This document shows, piece after piece, positions 37,359-48,598 of a stretch of DNA of 64,000 nt. The notes under the pieces were generated by a model. The model searched no databases and was not told the DNA's origin. It was given only the letters and a program-made list of their open reading frames with translations. The stretch comes from Desulfobacillus sp041396245 (GTDB lineage Bacteria; Pseudomonadota; Gammaproteobacteria; Burkholderiales; Rhodocyclaceae), in contig JAWKYW010000004.1 of assembly GCA_041396245.1 (NCBI GenBank), positions 124,001 to 188,000 on the forward strand, given 5' to 3'. Made by a program: the position numbers and the translations under genes. Position 1 is the stretch's first letter; each line of letters begins with the position of its first letter.

Positions 37359-37688
37359 ATGCTGATCATCTTCAAATCGAATGCCGCCGGCGACGTCATG
37401 ATGTTCGGCGACGTCGCCATGACCCTCATGGAGATCATGGGCAAGGTGCCCGGCGAAAAGGGCATCGTCACCGTCGAGCAGCTGCCCGATGCCATCGCCC
37501 GCCTGAAGGCCGCCGTGGCGCAGGACAAGGCCGAAAAGCCCGTCGTCGACCACGACGAGCGCCTGTTCGAGAAGACGCCCGAAGGCGGCAAGCGCGAATC
37601 CGTCAGCCTGGCCCGCCGCGCCGTGCCGCTGATCGAGCTGCTGGAATACTCGCTGAAGGAAAAAGTGCCGGTGACCTGGGGGGTCTGA
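37359..37688 (+). CDS. DUF1840 family protein
   Basis: The 109-residue protein begins MLIIFKSNAAGDVMMFGDVA and ends with LIELLEYSLKEKVPVTWGV, the two conserved ends of DUF1840, a small cytosolic family common in betaproteobacteria and of unknown function. It is divergent from carbonic anhydrase with a 38-bp gap. It converges on the toxin gene of the following pair, with seven bases between stops. Confidence 0.85.
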   Translation: MLIIFKSNAAGDVMMFGDVAMTLMEIMGKVPGEKGIVTVEQLPDAIARLKAAVAQDKAEKPVVDHDERLFEKTPEGGKRESVSLARRAVPLIELLEYSLKEKVPVTWGV

Positions 37689-37695
37689 GCGCGCG

Positions 37696-38049
37696 CTATT
37701 CGTGGATGACCAGACTGGAGCGACCGATTTCCACAAAATGGTGGGATTCGAATGCCGCAACGATAGCCTGAAGGTTTGTGCGCATCAGACGCTCAAGATC
37801 CGCGTTGGCGATATTTCCGGTGGTAACCAGAAGCAGTTTGTCCGGTTCCCGGGAAACCAGATAGGACTGGACGAAATCGGCGTCCTTGGTAATGACGATT
37901 CGTTGCTGCCTCACGGACAGTGCGGCCAAGTCTCCATCTGTGGTGCGATTACCGTGTGCAAGGTCGAGCGTATGCAGGGCATCGTGCCCAGCCTCTCTCA
38001 GCCATATGACGAGACGCCGTGGAAGCTGGGCGTCAACCAGAAACTTCAT
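37696..38049 (-). CDS. DUF5615 PIN-like protein, putative toxin
   Basis: The 117-residue protein begins MKFLVDAQLPRRLVIWLREAGHDALH and contains DGDLAALSVRQQRIVITKDADF, the pattern of the PIN-like DUF5615 family with conserved acidic residues. Such proteins are predicted RNases paired with DUF433 antitoxins. Its start overlaps the upstream DUF433 gene by four bases, the usual toxin-antitoxin coupling. Activity is inferred from family and pairing only. Confidence 0.85.
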   Translation of the reverse strand: MKFLVDAQLPRRLVIWLREAGHDALHTLDLAHGNRTTDGDLAALSVRQQRIVITKDADFVQSYLVSREPDKLLLVTTGNIANADLERLMRTNLQAIVAAFESHHFVEIGRSSLVIHE

Positions 38050-38270
38050 GCCGCAAGCGAATCGATTCGCTTGACATGGGATAGCCGCGCGGCGAACGCA
38101 AGCGCTGCCAGGATGTCCTCGCGCTCGAGATCTTCATAATCGGCGAGGATGTCCTCAATGCTCATGCCGCTCGCCAGCCACTCAAGAACATTCTCGACCG
38201 GATAACGCAAGCCGCGAATGCATGGTTTGCCATGGCAAATGGCGGGGTCGATGGTAATGCGATCGGTCAT
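38046..38270 (-). CDS. DUF433 family antitoxin
   Basis: The 74-residue protein matches the DUF433 pattern: ITIDPAICHGKPCIRGLRYPV then VLEWLASGMSIEDILADYEDLEREDILAAL. The family contains a small winged-helix DNA-binding fold. It probably neutralises the PIN-like partner and autoregulates the pair. The ATG at 38270 was chosen because conserved sequence begins there; an upstream ATG at 38336 adds unrelated residues. Confidence 0.88.
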   Translation of the reverse strand: MTDRITIDPAICHGKPCIRGLRYPVENVLEWLASGMSIEDILADYEDLEREDILAALAFAARLSHVKRIDSLAA

Positions 38271-38356
38271 CGTTCTCTCCAGGCATCGATGCTGCAACCA
38301 TGATACGCGCATCCTGAACGGTGGAAAACCGTGCAAGGGCGAGACCGGAGAAGCGA

Positions 38357-42100
<3,744 letters not shown>

Positions 42101-42110
42101 GATGGTCCTG

Positions 42111-42148
42111 AAAACAAAAAACCCGTTCGGCAATGTGGCGAACGGGCT
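42111..42148 (-). terminator. Intrinsic terminator in the metH leader
   Basis: On the minus strand an 8-bp stem CCCGTTCG/CGAACGGG (42122-42129 with 42139-42146) and nine-base loop are followed by a T-rich run (42111-42121). It sits between the riboswitch and the metH start codon, so it could control readthrough. Confidence 0.85.
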
Positions 42149-42156
42149 TGCGCTCG

Positions 42157-42209
42157 CTTTAGCGGAATTTGTTACGCGCCCCGCAAGCTGATATCAAATC
42201 GGCGCGGGG
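42157..42209 (-). promoter_or_regulatory. SAM-II-type riboswitch upstream of metH
   Basis: On the minus strand a P1 stem CGCGCC/GGCGCG (42201-42206 with 42175-42180) encloses a 20-base loop starting GATTTGA and ending in CTTGC. The 3' side reads TAACAAAT and then GCTAAA (42158-42163). This order of stem, GATTT loop, AAAT and GCTAAA is the layout of SAM-II (metA-type) aptamers that fold into an H-type pseudoknot. It sits directly upstream of a terminator and metH, a methionine gene. The family assignment is from memory of its consensus. Confidence 0.8.
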
Positions 42210-42215
42210 AGAACC

Positions 42216-42749
42216 TTACCCTCGGCGGGAAGTCCTGTCAATTTTCCTGTGCGTGAAGCCGGGGCCGCTCGCCTTGTATACAACAGTGCGGTCGCTGCGC
42301 AGCAGGCGACCGTCGCGGCCGAAATAGGCGTTGAAGTATTCGATCTTCTCCGTGGTCTCGTCGATGCGCCAGGTCCACACCTCCTCGTCGGGCTTGAGGT
42401 GGAAGCGCAGGGTCTCCTCGGGCCGCCCGAGCAGGCGGCGCACCTCATCCTGCCCCAGGCCCGGCACGACGCGGCGAAAGTTCTCCTCGGTGAACGCCTG
42501 GCGGATCTCGCGCACCTTGCCGTCCGCACCGATGAGGATCATGTGGCAGAAGGTGCCGCTCGGCTGGCCGGAATATTCGAGCAGCTTGCCGCCGCCGGGC
42601 TCGGCCCAGCTCATGCCGGGCGGGCCGAGCTTCGCCCGAACCTCGGTCTCGGTGGCGACGCCGGGGGCGAGGCCGCCCACGCCGAGGGTGCCGCAGCCGG
42701 CCAGAGGCAGGAAAAGGGAAACCGCCAGTATCGAAAGGGTTTTGCGCAT
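42216..42749 (-). CDS. Lipoprotein with SmpA/OmlA-like repeats
   Basis: The 177-residue protein has a lipoprotein signal (MRKTLSILAVSLFLPLAGC with LAGC lipobox). Two BamE/SmpA-like segments follow (GVATETEVRAKLGPP and GLGQDEVRRLLGRPEETLRF). It is probably an outer-membrane-anchored assembly or stability factor, but specific function is unknown. The ATG at 42749 was chosen over one three codons upstream. It ends six bases before the metH riboswitch on the same strand, so the metH leader may be transcribed from a promoter inside it or by readthrough. Confidence 0.8.
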   Translation of the reverse strand: MRKTLSILAVSLFLPLAGCGTLGVGGLAPGVATETEVRAKLGPPGMSWAEPGGGKLLEYSGQPSGTFCHMILIGADGKVREIRQAFTEENFRRVVPGLGQDEVRRLLGRPEETLRFHLKPDEEVWTWRIDETTEKIEYFNAYFGRDGRLLRSDRTVVYKASGPGFTHRKIDRTSRRG

Positions 42750-42826
42750 GATCCGCAAAGTGTATGCCGTTGGAAGGCGATCGAAAAGCCTCTGCTATAC
42801 TCGAATCGCCCCACCGGAGGACGACC

Positions 42827-43213
42827 ATGAAACACCTCGAACCCAAGGAAGCCCACCAGTTCCTGCACGACAACCCGACCGCGCTCTTCATCGACTGCCG
42901 CAGCGAGATGGAGTTCCTCTTCGTCGGCCATCCGGTCGGTGCCATGATGATCCCCTGGAACGACGGGCCGGACTGGGAGATCAATCCGCACTTCGTCGCC
43001 CACGTCAGGAAGGCGGCCAGCGTCGACCGCCCCATCGTCCTCATCTGCCGCAGCGGCAACCGCTCGGTCTCCGCCGGCCATGCCCTCGAGGAGGCCGGCT
43101 TCACCCAGGTGTACAACGTCCTGCACGGCTTCGAGGGCGAGCTCGACGACAACCACCGCCGCGGCACCAAGGCCGGCTGGCGCTTCGAAGGATTGCCCTG
43201 GGAACAGTGTTGA
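42827..43213 (+). CDS. Rhodanese-like domain protein
   Basis: The 128-residue single-domain rhodanese has its active-site cysteine in ICRSGNRS (Cys74). The segments FIDCRSEMEF, HPVGAMMIPW and VYNVLHGFEGEL are conserved. It is a possible sulfurtransferase in the cytoplasm. The ATG at 42827 follows a GGAGG ribosome-binding site at 42816-42820. It is divergent from the lipoprotein gene; a TATACT at 42796-42801 could be its -10 box, though no well-spaced -35 was seen. Confidence 0.9.
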   Translation: MKHLEPKEAHQFLHDNPTALFIDCRSEMEFLFVGHPVGAMMIPWNDGPDWEINPHFVAHVRKAASVDRPIVLICRSGNRSVSAGHALEEAGFTQVYNVLHGFEGELDDNHRRGTKAGWRFEGLPWEQC

Positions 43214-43291
43214 ACGCCTTCCGCCGGGCCGTCCCGAGGATGGCGCAGCCAACCCCGCAATCAACCCTATGGAGCTGCGTAGCGGCGAACA

Positions 43292-43334
43292 CCCGTCACC
43301 CCCTTCCCCGGGGCGGGGGAAAGGCGGTTTGGTG
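43292..43334. repeat. GC-rich palindromic repeat (family A) before the thioredoxin-like gene
   Basis: An imperfect inverted repeat with inner TTCCCC/GGGGAA and outer CACC/GGTG. It shares the CCGTCACCCCC start with the element at 28660-28696 read on the other strand. It ends six bases before the next start codon. Confidence 0.6.
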
Positions 43335-43340
43335 AGTGCG

Positions 43341-43865
43341 ATGGAACCGGCGCCGCCGTCGCGGCGGCGCTTTGGCCTGCCCGTCGAAATCTGGGTTTTC
43401 CTGCTGGCCTTCGTCGCCCTGCAGTTCTGGCAGGGACGCGAAATGCAGGCCGGCGCCATGCCGCCCATCGCGGGCCACCTCGCCGACGGCCGCCCGGTCA
43501 GCCTGGAAAGTGCGTTGCGCGAGGCCGGCGGCCGGCCGCTGCTGCTCTACGTCTGGTCCGCATCCTGCCCGATCTGCCGTGCCGAGGAAGGCACCATCTC
43601 TTCGCTCGCCGAGGACTGGCCGGTGCTGACGCTGGCCATGCAGTCCGGCAATGCCGGGGCCGTGGCGAAGTTCATGCAGTCGCGCAAGCTGACCTATCCG
43701 GCGCTGGTCGACGCCCGCGGCGAGATCGCCTGGTCGCTGGGCGTGCGCGCCACGCCGGCCTGGTTCGTCGTCGACCGCCATCGCGCCATCCGCTTTTCCG
43801 GACTCGGCTACACCACCGGCTGGGGCCTGCGCGCGCGGCTGTGGTGGGCGCAGGTGCTTGCGTGA
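43341..43865 (+). CDS. Membrane-anchored thioredoxin-like disulfide oxidoreductase
   Basis: The 174-residue protein has one N-terminal membrane anchor (VEIWVFLLAFVALQFW) and a periplasmic thioredoxin-like domain with the redox motif SCPICR. The cis-Pro lies in VRATPAWFVV. It resembles ScsD/TlpA-type proteins that handle disulfides in the envelope. The ATG at 43341 was chosen; a GTG three codons upstream is possible. It overlaps the following MFS gene by one base (TGATG). Confidence 0.82.
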   Translation: MEPAPPSRRRFGLPVEIWVFLLAFVALQFWQGREMQAGAMPPIAGHLADGRPVSLESALREAGGRPLLLYVWSASCPICRAEEGTISSLAEDWPVLTLAMQSGNAGAVAKFMQSRKLTYPALVDARGEIAWSLGVRATPAWFVVDRHRAIRFSGLGYTTGWGLRARLWWAQVLA

Positions 43866-45145
43866 TGGAACGATCCCATCCGCCCGTGCGCCTGGCCTGG
43901 TTCGTCTGGGGTCTCGCCGCCCTGCTCTACCTCATCGGCTTCTACCAGCGCGTCGCCCCGGCCGTGCTCACCGACCGGCTGATGACCGAGTTCGCCATCG
44001 GCGCGGCGGCGCTGGGCAACCTCTCGGCCTTCTATTTCTACTCCTACGTGGCGATGCAGATCCCCACCGGCCTCATCGCCGACCGCTGGGGGCCGCGCAA
44101 GCTCCTCGCCGCGGGCGCCGGCGTGGCCGCGCTCGGCACCGCCCTGTTCGCCCTGGCGCCGAACCTCGCCTGGGCCAGCGCCGGGCGCCTGCTCATCGGC
44201 GGCTCGGTGGCGGTGGCCTTCGTCTCGATGCTGAAGCTGGCCAGCCACTGGTTCACGCCGCGCCAGTTCACGCTCGCCTCGGGCATGGCGCTGTTCGTCG
44301 GCATCGTCGGCGGCGTCTTCGCCGGCGTGCCGCTGCGGCTGCTGGTCGAGGCCCTCGGCTGGCGCCCGGTGATGGTCGCCTCCGCCCTCGTCACCGCCCT
44401 GCTCTGTGCCGCCATCTGGCTGCGCGTGCGCGACGATCCGCGCGATGCCGGCTACGCCAGCCATTACACCGGCGGCCATGGCGAGGCCGGGCAGGGGCCG
44501 GTCTGGCGCGGCCTGGCCGAGGTGTTCGCCTACCGCAACACCTGGCTGCTGGCCATCGTGCCGGGCGGCGTGGCCGGTGCGGTGATGACCTTCGCCGGCC
44601 TGTGGGGCGTGCCCTGGCTGATGCAGGTGTACGGCCTCGGCGCACGCGAAGCGGCGGCGATCGCCTCGGCGCAGCTGGTGGCCTGGGCGCTGGGCGGGCC
44701 GATCCTCGGCACCGGGTCGGAGCGACTCGGCCGGCGCAAGCCCCTCTACGTCGCCGCCTGCGCGCTGGCCGCCCTCGGCTGGACGGCGGTGATTTACCTG
44801 CGGCTGCCGCTGCCGCTGCTGATCGGAGTATTGCTGCTGCTCGGCTTCGTCTCGGGCTGCATCATCATCGGCTTCGCCTGGGCCAAGGAATCCGTGCCGC
44901 TGCGCCTGACCGGCACCTCTTCGGGCGTGGTCAACATGGGAACCATGACGGGTGTGATGATCCTGCAGCCGGCCGTCGGCTGGGTGCTCGACCGGAACTG
45001 GAGCGGCGCCAGCGCCAACGGCGCCCGCCTCTACGACGCCGCCGCCTGGCAGGCCGGCTTCTCGGCGGTGTTCGCCTGCGTCATCCTCTCGCTCGTGCTG
45101 ATCCTGTTTGCGCGCGAAACGCGCTGCAGGCAATCCGCCGGTTAA
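43865..45145 (+). CDS. MFS transporter
   Basis: The 426-residue protein has about 12 membrane segments and the MFS motif GLIADRWGPRKLL after helix 2. It starts MERSHPPVRLAWFVWGLAALLYLIGFYQR. It is distantly similar in layout to the carrier at 34746-35957. Substrate is not determined. It is coupled to the thioredoxin-like gene. It converges on comM with a four-base stop-codon overlap, and a copy of the 24-bp repeat begins exactly at its stop. Confidence 0.85.
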   Translation: MERSHPPVRLAWFVWGLAALLYLIGFYQRVAPAVLTDRLMTEFAIGAAALGNLSAFYFYSYVAMQIPTGLIADRWGPRKLLAAGAGVAALGTALFALAPNLAWASAGRLLIGGSVAVAFVSMLKLASHWFTPRQFTLASGMALFVGIVGGVFAGVPLRLLVEALGWRPVMVASALVTALLCAAIWLRVRDDPRDAGYASHYTGGHGEAGQGPVWRGLAEVFAYRNTWLLAIVPGGVAGAVMTFAGLWGVPWLMQVYGLGAREAAAIASAQLVAWALGGPILGTGSERLGRRKPLYVAACALAALGWTAVIYLRLPLPLLIGVLLLLGFVSGCIIIGFAWAKESVPLRLTGTSSGVVNMGTMTGVMILQPAVGWVLDRNWSGASANGARLYDAAAWQAGFSAVFACVILSLVLILFARETRCRQSAG

Positions 45146-46635
45146 AAGTCAGCCCCCGCGCTACGGCGGTAGTGGATCGCCTCGGCGACATGCGCGCTCG
45201 ACACGCGTTCGCTGCCGGCCAGGTCGGCGATGGAGCGCGCCACCTTCAGCACCCGGTGGTAGGCGCGCGCCGAAAGGCCGAGCCGGGCGATGGCCTGCTT
45301 GAGCAATTGCGCGCCGGCCGCGTCGGGCGCGCACAGGCGGTCGATCTCCTTCGCGGCCAGGCGGTTGTTGGGCTTGCCCTGCCGCGCGATCTGCGCCGCG
45401 CGCGCCGCCGCCACCCGTGCCCGCACCGCCGACGAGGATTCGCCTTCCGCCCTGCCCTGCAGTTCGCCCTCGGCCAGTGCCGGCACCTCGATGTGCAGAT
45501 CGATGCGGTCGAGCAGCGGCCCGGAGAGCTTGCCGCGATAGCGCGCCACCTGGTCCGGCGTGCAGCGGCAGCGCGCCTCGCCCAGATGGCCGCAGGGGCA
45601 GGGGTTCATCGCCGCGACGAGCTGGAACTGCGCCGGGTAGTCGACACGGTGGGCGGCGCGGGCGACGCGGATGTGGCCGGATTCGAGCGGCTCGCGCAGC
45701 GCCTCCAGCACGCGCCGCTCGAACTCCGGCAGCTCGTCGAGGAACAGCACGCCGTGATGCGCCAGGGAGATCTCGCCCGGGCGCGGATTCGAGCCGCCGC
45801 CCACCAGCGCCGCACTCGAGGCCGAGTGGTGCGGCGCCTGATACGGGCGCCGCATCCAGTGCGCCACGCGGAAGCCGCCGCCGAGCGAATGGATCGCCGC
45901 CGCCTCCAGCGCCTCGTCCTCCGCCATCGGCGGCAGCAGGCCGGGAAAGCGCGCCGCCAGCATCGACTTGCCGGTGCCGGGCGGGCCGACCATGAGCAGG
46001 CTGTGGCCGCCGGCCGCGGCGACCTCCAGCGCGCGCTTGGCCTGGGCCTGGCCCTTCACCTCGGCGAGGTCGGGATATGCCGGCGCGGCCGCCGCAGTCT
46101 CCCCGGAGTAGGGCGCCAGCGCCTGCTGGCCGTTGAGGTGGGCGCACACCTCCAGCAGCGATCGCGCCGGCAGGATCGTCGCGCCGCCGACCAGCGCCGC
46201 CTCGGCGGCGCTCTCCGCAGGCAGCACGAAACTGCGCGCCTCGCCGCGCGCGGCCAGGCACATCGCCAGCGCGCCGCGGATCGGCCGCAGCGCCCCGGTC
46301 AGCGAAAGCTCGCCGGCAAACTCGTGCTCGGCCAGGCCCGTGGCCCTGATCTGCCCCGAAGCGGCGAGGATGCCCAGCGCGATCGCCAGGTCGAAGCGCC
46401 CCGACTCCTTCGGCAGGTCGGCCGGCGCCAGATTGACGGTGATGCGCGAGGCGGGGAACTCGAAGCGTGCGTTCTGGATGGCGGCGCGCACCCGCTCGCG
46501 TGCCTCCTTCACCTCGGTGTCGGCCAGGCCGACGATGGTGAAGCTGGGCAGGCCGCGGCCCAGATGCACCTCGACGGTGACTTCCGGCGCATCCATGCCG
46601 GCGAGGGCGCGGCTTTTCAGTACGGCGAGCGACAT
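45142..46635 (-). CDS. comM: ComM (YifB) AAA+ ATPase, Mg-chelatase-like
   Basis: The 497-residue protein has the ChlI-like N-terminal domain (GLPSFTIVGLADTEVKEARERVRAA). The AAA+ core has Walker A MVGPPGTGKSML and Walker B GVLFLDELPEF, followed by AMNPCPCG and a C-terminal MCM-like lid. ComM is a hexameric branch-migration helicase that aids integration of transformed DNA. The ATG at 46635 was chosen from the conserved MSLAVLKSRALAG. A 24-bp repeat encodes the last residues (AGADF and stop). Confidence 0.95.
   Translation of the reverse strand: MSLAVLKSRALAGMDAPEVTVEVHLGRGLPSFTIVGLADTEVKEARERVRAAIQNARFEFPASRITVNLAPADLPKESGRFDLAIALGILAASGQIRATGLAEHEFAGELSLTGALRPIRGALAMCLAARGEARSFVLPAESAAEAALVGGATILPARSLLEVCAHLNGQQALAPYSGETAAAAPAYPDLAEVKGQAQAKRALEVAAAGGHSLLMVGPPGTGKSMLAARFPGLLPPMAEDEALEAAAIHSLGGGFRVAHWMRRPYQAPHHSASSAALVGGGSNPRPGEISLAHHGVLFLDELPEFERRVLEALREPLESGHIRVARAAHRVDYPAQFQLVAAMNPCPCGHLGEARCRCTPDQVARYRGKLSGPLLDRIDLHIEVPALAEGELQGRAEGESSSAVRARVAAARAAQIARQGKPNNRLAAKEIDRLCAPDAAGAQLLKQAIARLGLSARAYHRVLKVARSIADLAGSERVSSAHVAEAIHYRRSAGADF
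45145..45168 (-). repeat. 24-bp bipartite repeat, copy 11 (convergent MFS/comM ends)
   Basis: Exact halves, spacer AGCGCGGGGG. It occupies the last codons of comM and begins on the last base of the convergent MFS stop. Confidence 0.85.
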
Positions 46636-46951
46636 GATGGCGGGAGTGTATATGACAACCAGCTCAGCCGGTGAGCCCAACGACCGATCTCGCGGCTGCG
46701 GAAACCCCTCACCCGATCCATGCGCAGCGACAAAGTGCTGAATCACTGTTCCAGCGCACGACGATACGCGCAGAAGGCGGAGAAGGGCGCAGGCCCGCAC
46801 GAAAGTCAGTCCTCGCAGGACGGCGAGTAAACCTCGCACGGAATGGACAACGGCGCGGAAATCATCCGCACCGTTCTTGTTGCGTCCCGCCGAAAGTGAA
46901 AAGAGGGTTTTTTACGACTTCGACGTGGTAGGTATCCGATTGTGCCCCTGA
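46636..46951. other. Gene-poor gap between YoeB-like toxin and comM
   Basis: This 316-bp stretch holds a 24-bp repeat copy (46802-46825) and otherwise no protein or RNA gene that I can support. One short open frame (46671-46931) has no recognisable sequence. It should contain the comM promoter (minus strand) and the end of the toxin transcript. Confidence 0.5.
46802..46825 (-). repeat. 24-bp bipartite repeat, copy 12 (intergenic)
   Basis: Exact halves, spacer CCTGCGAGGA. It is the only full copy outside a gene, which shows that the word is not a by-product of protein sequence. Its spacer also forms GTCCT/AGGAC. Confidence 0.88.
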
Positions 46952-47218
46952 TCACTCATAGTGTGTCCACATGCGCAGGACACGAACCGCTTTCTCTTTG
47001 GCAAAGACTTCGTAAACAATGCGGTGCTGGATATTGATGCGGCGTGAGCATGCGCCGGCAAGATCACCAACCAACTTTTCGAAAGGTGGTGGATTCTGAA
47101 ATGGGTCTTTGGCGAGAACTGCGAGCATTTCCAATGACTTTGGTTTGAGGCCGCTTGCAGCAAGCTTCCTTGCGTCCTTCATTGCTTGCTTGGCATTGAC
47201 AATTTCCCAACTCACCAC
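46952..47218 (-). CDS. YoeB/Txe family toxin
   Basis: The 88-residue RelE-superfamily protein matches YoeB/Txe: WEIVNAKQAMKDARKLAASGLKPK, then PFEKLVGDLAGACSRRINIQHRIVYEV and the C-terminal VLRMWTHYE with the catalytic His/Tyr. It would cleave mRNA at the ribosome. The start is GTG at 47218, overlapping the antitoxin stop by seven bases. It lies second in the pair, as in yefM-yoeB. Confidence 0.9.
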   Translation of the reverse strand: MVSWEIVNAKQAMKDARKLAASGLKPKSLEMLAVLAKDPFQNPPPFEKLVGDLAGACSRRINIQHRIVYEVFAKEKAVRVLRMWTHYE

Positions 47219-47454
47219 CTAAGCGCCTTGGAACTTTTTGCGAGGGGCTCGGCCATGCCAGCTTTGATGGACTCGCGCATGCCAGGCACGGCCAACAGGT
47301 ACAGAGTTTCTTGAATTGCGCTCCAATCTTCCGCCGAGAGCAGAACGGCGCTGGCGCGCTTCCCGGAAATGATGATCGGCTCATGTGATTCCGCCGCTTG
47401 GTCTATGAGCCGGTACAGATTGGCGCGAGCATCGCTGGCAGTAAGTGTGTTCAT
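47212..47454 (-). CDS. YefM/Phd family antitoxin
   Basis: The 80-residue protein has the Phd/YefM fold (MNTLTASDARANLYRLIDQAAESHEPIIISGKRASAVLLSAED pattern, given here in part) and a C-terminal toxin-binding tail (KAGMAEPLAKSSKALRW). It would neutralise the YoeB-like toxin and repress the operon. The start at 47454 is the conserved MNTLTAS. A palindrome 29 bases upstream is the likely operator. Confidence 0.9.
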   Translation of the reverse strand: MNTLTASDARANLYRLIDQAAESHEPIIISGKRASAVLLSAEDWSAIQETLYLLAVPGMRESIKAGMAEPLAKSSKALRW

Positions 47455-47479
47455 TTCATGCCCCTTCAAAGAAGCCTGA

Positions 47480-47501
47480 ATGGTACGCGAATGCGTACGA
47501 T
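47480..47501. promoter_or_regulatory. Palindromic operator of the YefM/YoeB pair
   Basis: Perfect inverted repeat GTACGC-GAAT-GCGTAC at 47483-47498, extended by AAT/ATT on the outside with one mismatch. It lies 29 bases upstream of the antitoxin start, the place for antitoxin autorepression. No footprint evidence exists. Confidence 0.65.
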
Positions 47502-47530
47502 TGTCAGGCGGCAGGCAAGCGTTTAAAGAG

Positions 47531-47598
47531 GCCCAACGAATGAAACTGTCGTTGCGCGGCTTGATCGCGCAGAGTCCGTGCGGACCGCCGGGTTGGGC
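47531..47598. other. attC-like pair of core sites (GCCCAAC ... GTTGGGC)
   Basis: GCCCAAC (47531-47537, matching RYYYAAC) and GTTGGGC (47592-47598, matching GTTRRRY) are 68 bp apart end to end, within the size range of integron attC sites. The interior forms two small hairpins (TGCGCG/CGCGCA and GTCCG/CGGAC) rather than the single imperfect stem of a classic attC. It separates a toxin-antitoxin pair from an unknown secreted protein gene, a cassette-like setting. No integrase is visible. Confidence 0.35.
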
Positions 47599-47734
47599 AA
47601 TCCTCCTCCCGTCCCCTCGGCGAAATGCGACCGCATGTGCATTCCCCAAACCAATCCCATCGGTCAATCCGTTGCATTGGGGGGGAGTCGACAGGCAGAG
47701 CGGAAACCCGGAGGAGAAATCCGGGCGAGACCGG

Positions 47735-48349
47735 TCATTGCGAATCCTGGAGATCAACGCCCATGGCCTGCAGCGCATCCAGCACCTTTCTGAACGCCTG
47801 TCGCACTTCCGACTCTGCCTTGTCGAAGCGATCGGCGGCGAGCCCGATTCTCCGGTCCAGCAAGGCATAGCATGTTTCGTTGGCATTCGGGAAACCCATC
47901 GCCATGAGAAGGACATGCGAACTGGCTACCCCTTTATCCTTGTCGATTCGAATCTGCTTAGAGGCGACCTGAAAGTCGCGATAAGGAACGACAGACGACT
48001 TGTAGCCGTAAAAATTTTTTTTGATGTTGTTGAGCTTCACATGGTCGTCCAAAAATTCACATCGATTTCGCGGATGCCACATCCCCCCCAGCGCGGGATC
48101 TTCCGAACTGTCGTAACGGGCCGATTTCAGAACGGTGAGTGGGCTCGACCCTGTCGGCGGCGTGGCTGCGGGTTCAGCGCCTTTTTGGCAAAGCGTCTCG
48201 ATTTCATCCTTTGAATAGCCGGCTTTCGACAGATCGATGCGATCCTTGACGGAGCATTCAGCAGAAACATCGAGGCCATACAGCGTCAATGAAAGCGCCA
48301 TAGCGGATCCGATGACGCTCATATTGGAGAGTGATTTTCTTGTGATCAT
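47735..48349 (-). CDS. Secreted protein of unknown function
   Basis: The 204-residue protein has a signal peptide-like start (MSVIGSAMALSLTLYGLDVSAEC region within the first 32 residues). The mature part includes AGYSKDEIETLCQKG, HPRNRCEFLDDHVKLNNI and a late QAFRKVLDALQAMGVDL. It has four cysteines after the leader (ECSV, LCQK, RCEF, TCYA), suggesting disulfides. I do not recognise a family. Base composition is noticeably less GC-rich than neighbouring core genes, and it adjoins a toxin-antitoxin pair, so it may be acquired. Confidence 0.7.
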   Translation of the reverse strand: MITRKSLSNMSVIGSAMALSLTLYGLDVSAECSVKDRIDLSKAGYSKDEIETLCQKGAEPAATPPTGSSPLTVLKSARYDSSEDPALGGMWHPRNRCEFLDDHVKLNNIKKNFYGYKSSVVPYRDFQVASKQIRIDKDKGVASSHVLLMAMGFPNANETCYALLDRRIGLAADRFDKAESEVRQAFRKVLDALQAMGVDLQDSQ

Positions 48350-48537
48350 GTCAGTATCTGAGGTTGTTGTTCCGGCATTTCATGTCACACGGCGCAGATA
48401 TTCTATCCGCTACAGTGACAGTGCCGCCGGGACTTGGCAAGCAGCTATGCCGGATGCCATTGCTGTCGCAAGGCGGGTTGTGTTCCGGCCGGGAATCGAG
48501 GGATGCGAAGGATGGCGGCGGGCGGTGGCGGTCAAGG

Positions 48538-48561
48538 TTCCGTGTTGCGGAAACTGACTTC
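48538..48561 (+). repeat. 24-bp bipartite repeat, degenerate copy (beside hairpin)
   Basis: Left half TTCCGT, spacer GTTGCGGAAA, right half CTGACTTC. One mismatch in the right half and two in the left, same spacing. It directly abuts the hairpin at 48561-48588. Confidence 0.45.
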
Positions 48562-48588
48562 CTCCTCTCCCGCACGCGGGAGAGGAGG
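48561..48588 (-). terminator. Strong hairpin downstream of the YceI operon
   Basis: A near-perfect stem, CCTCCTCTCCCGC against GCGGGAGAGGAGG with a two-base centre, lies ten bases beyond the stop of the last YceI gene. It probably terminates the MarR-b561-YceI transcript, although there is no clear T run. It also resembles the GC-rich palindromic repeats elsewhere in the window. Confidence 0.65.
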
Positions 48589-48598
48589 GTGTTGGGGC

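Noticed and set aside
46671..46931. An 86-codon open frame in the gap upstream of comM
   Set aside because: Low-complexity Arg/Pro-rich sequence, no ribosome-binding site and it contains a copy of the 24-bp repeat; no sign of a protein.
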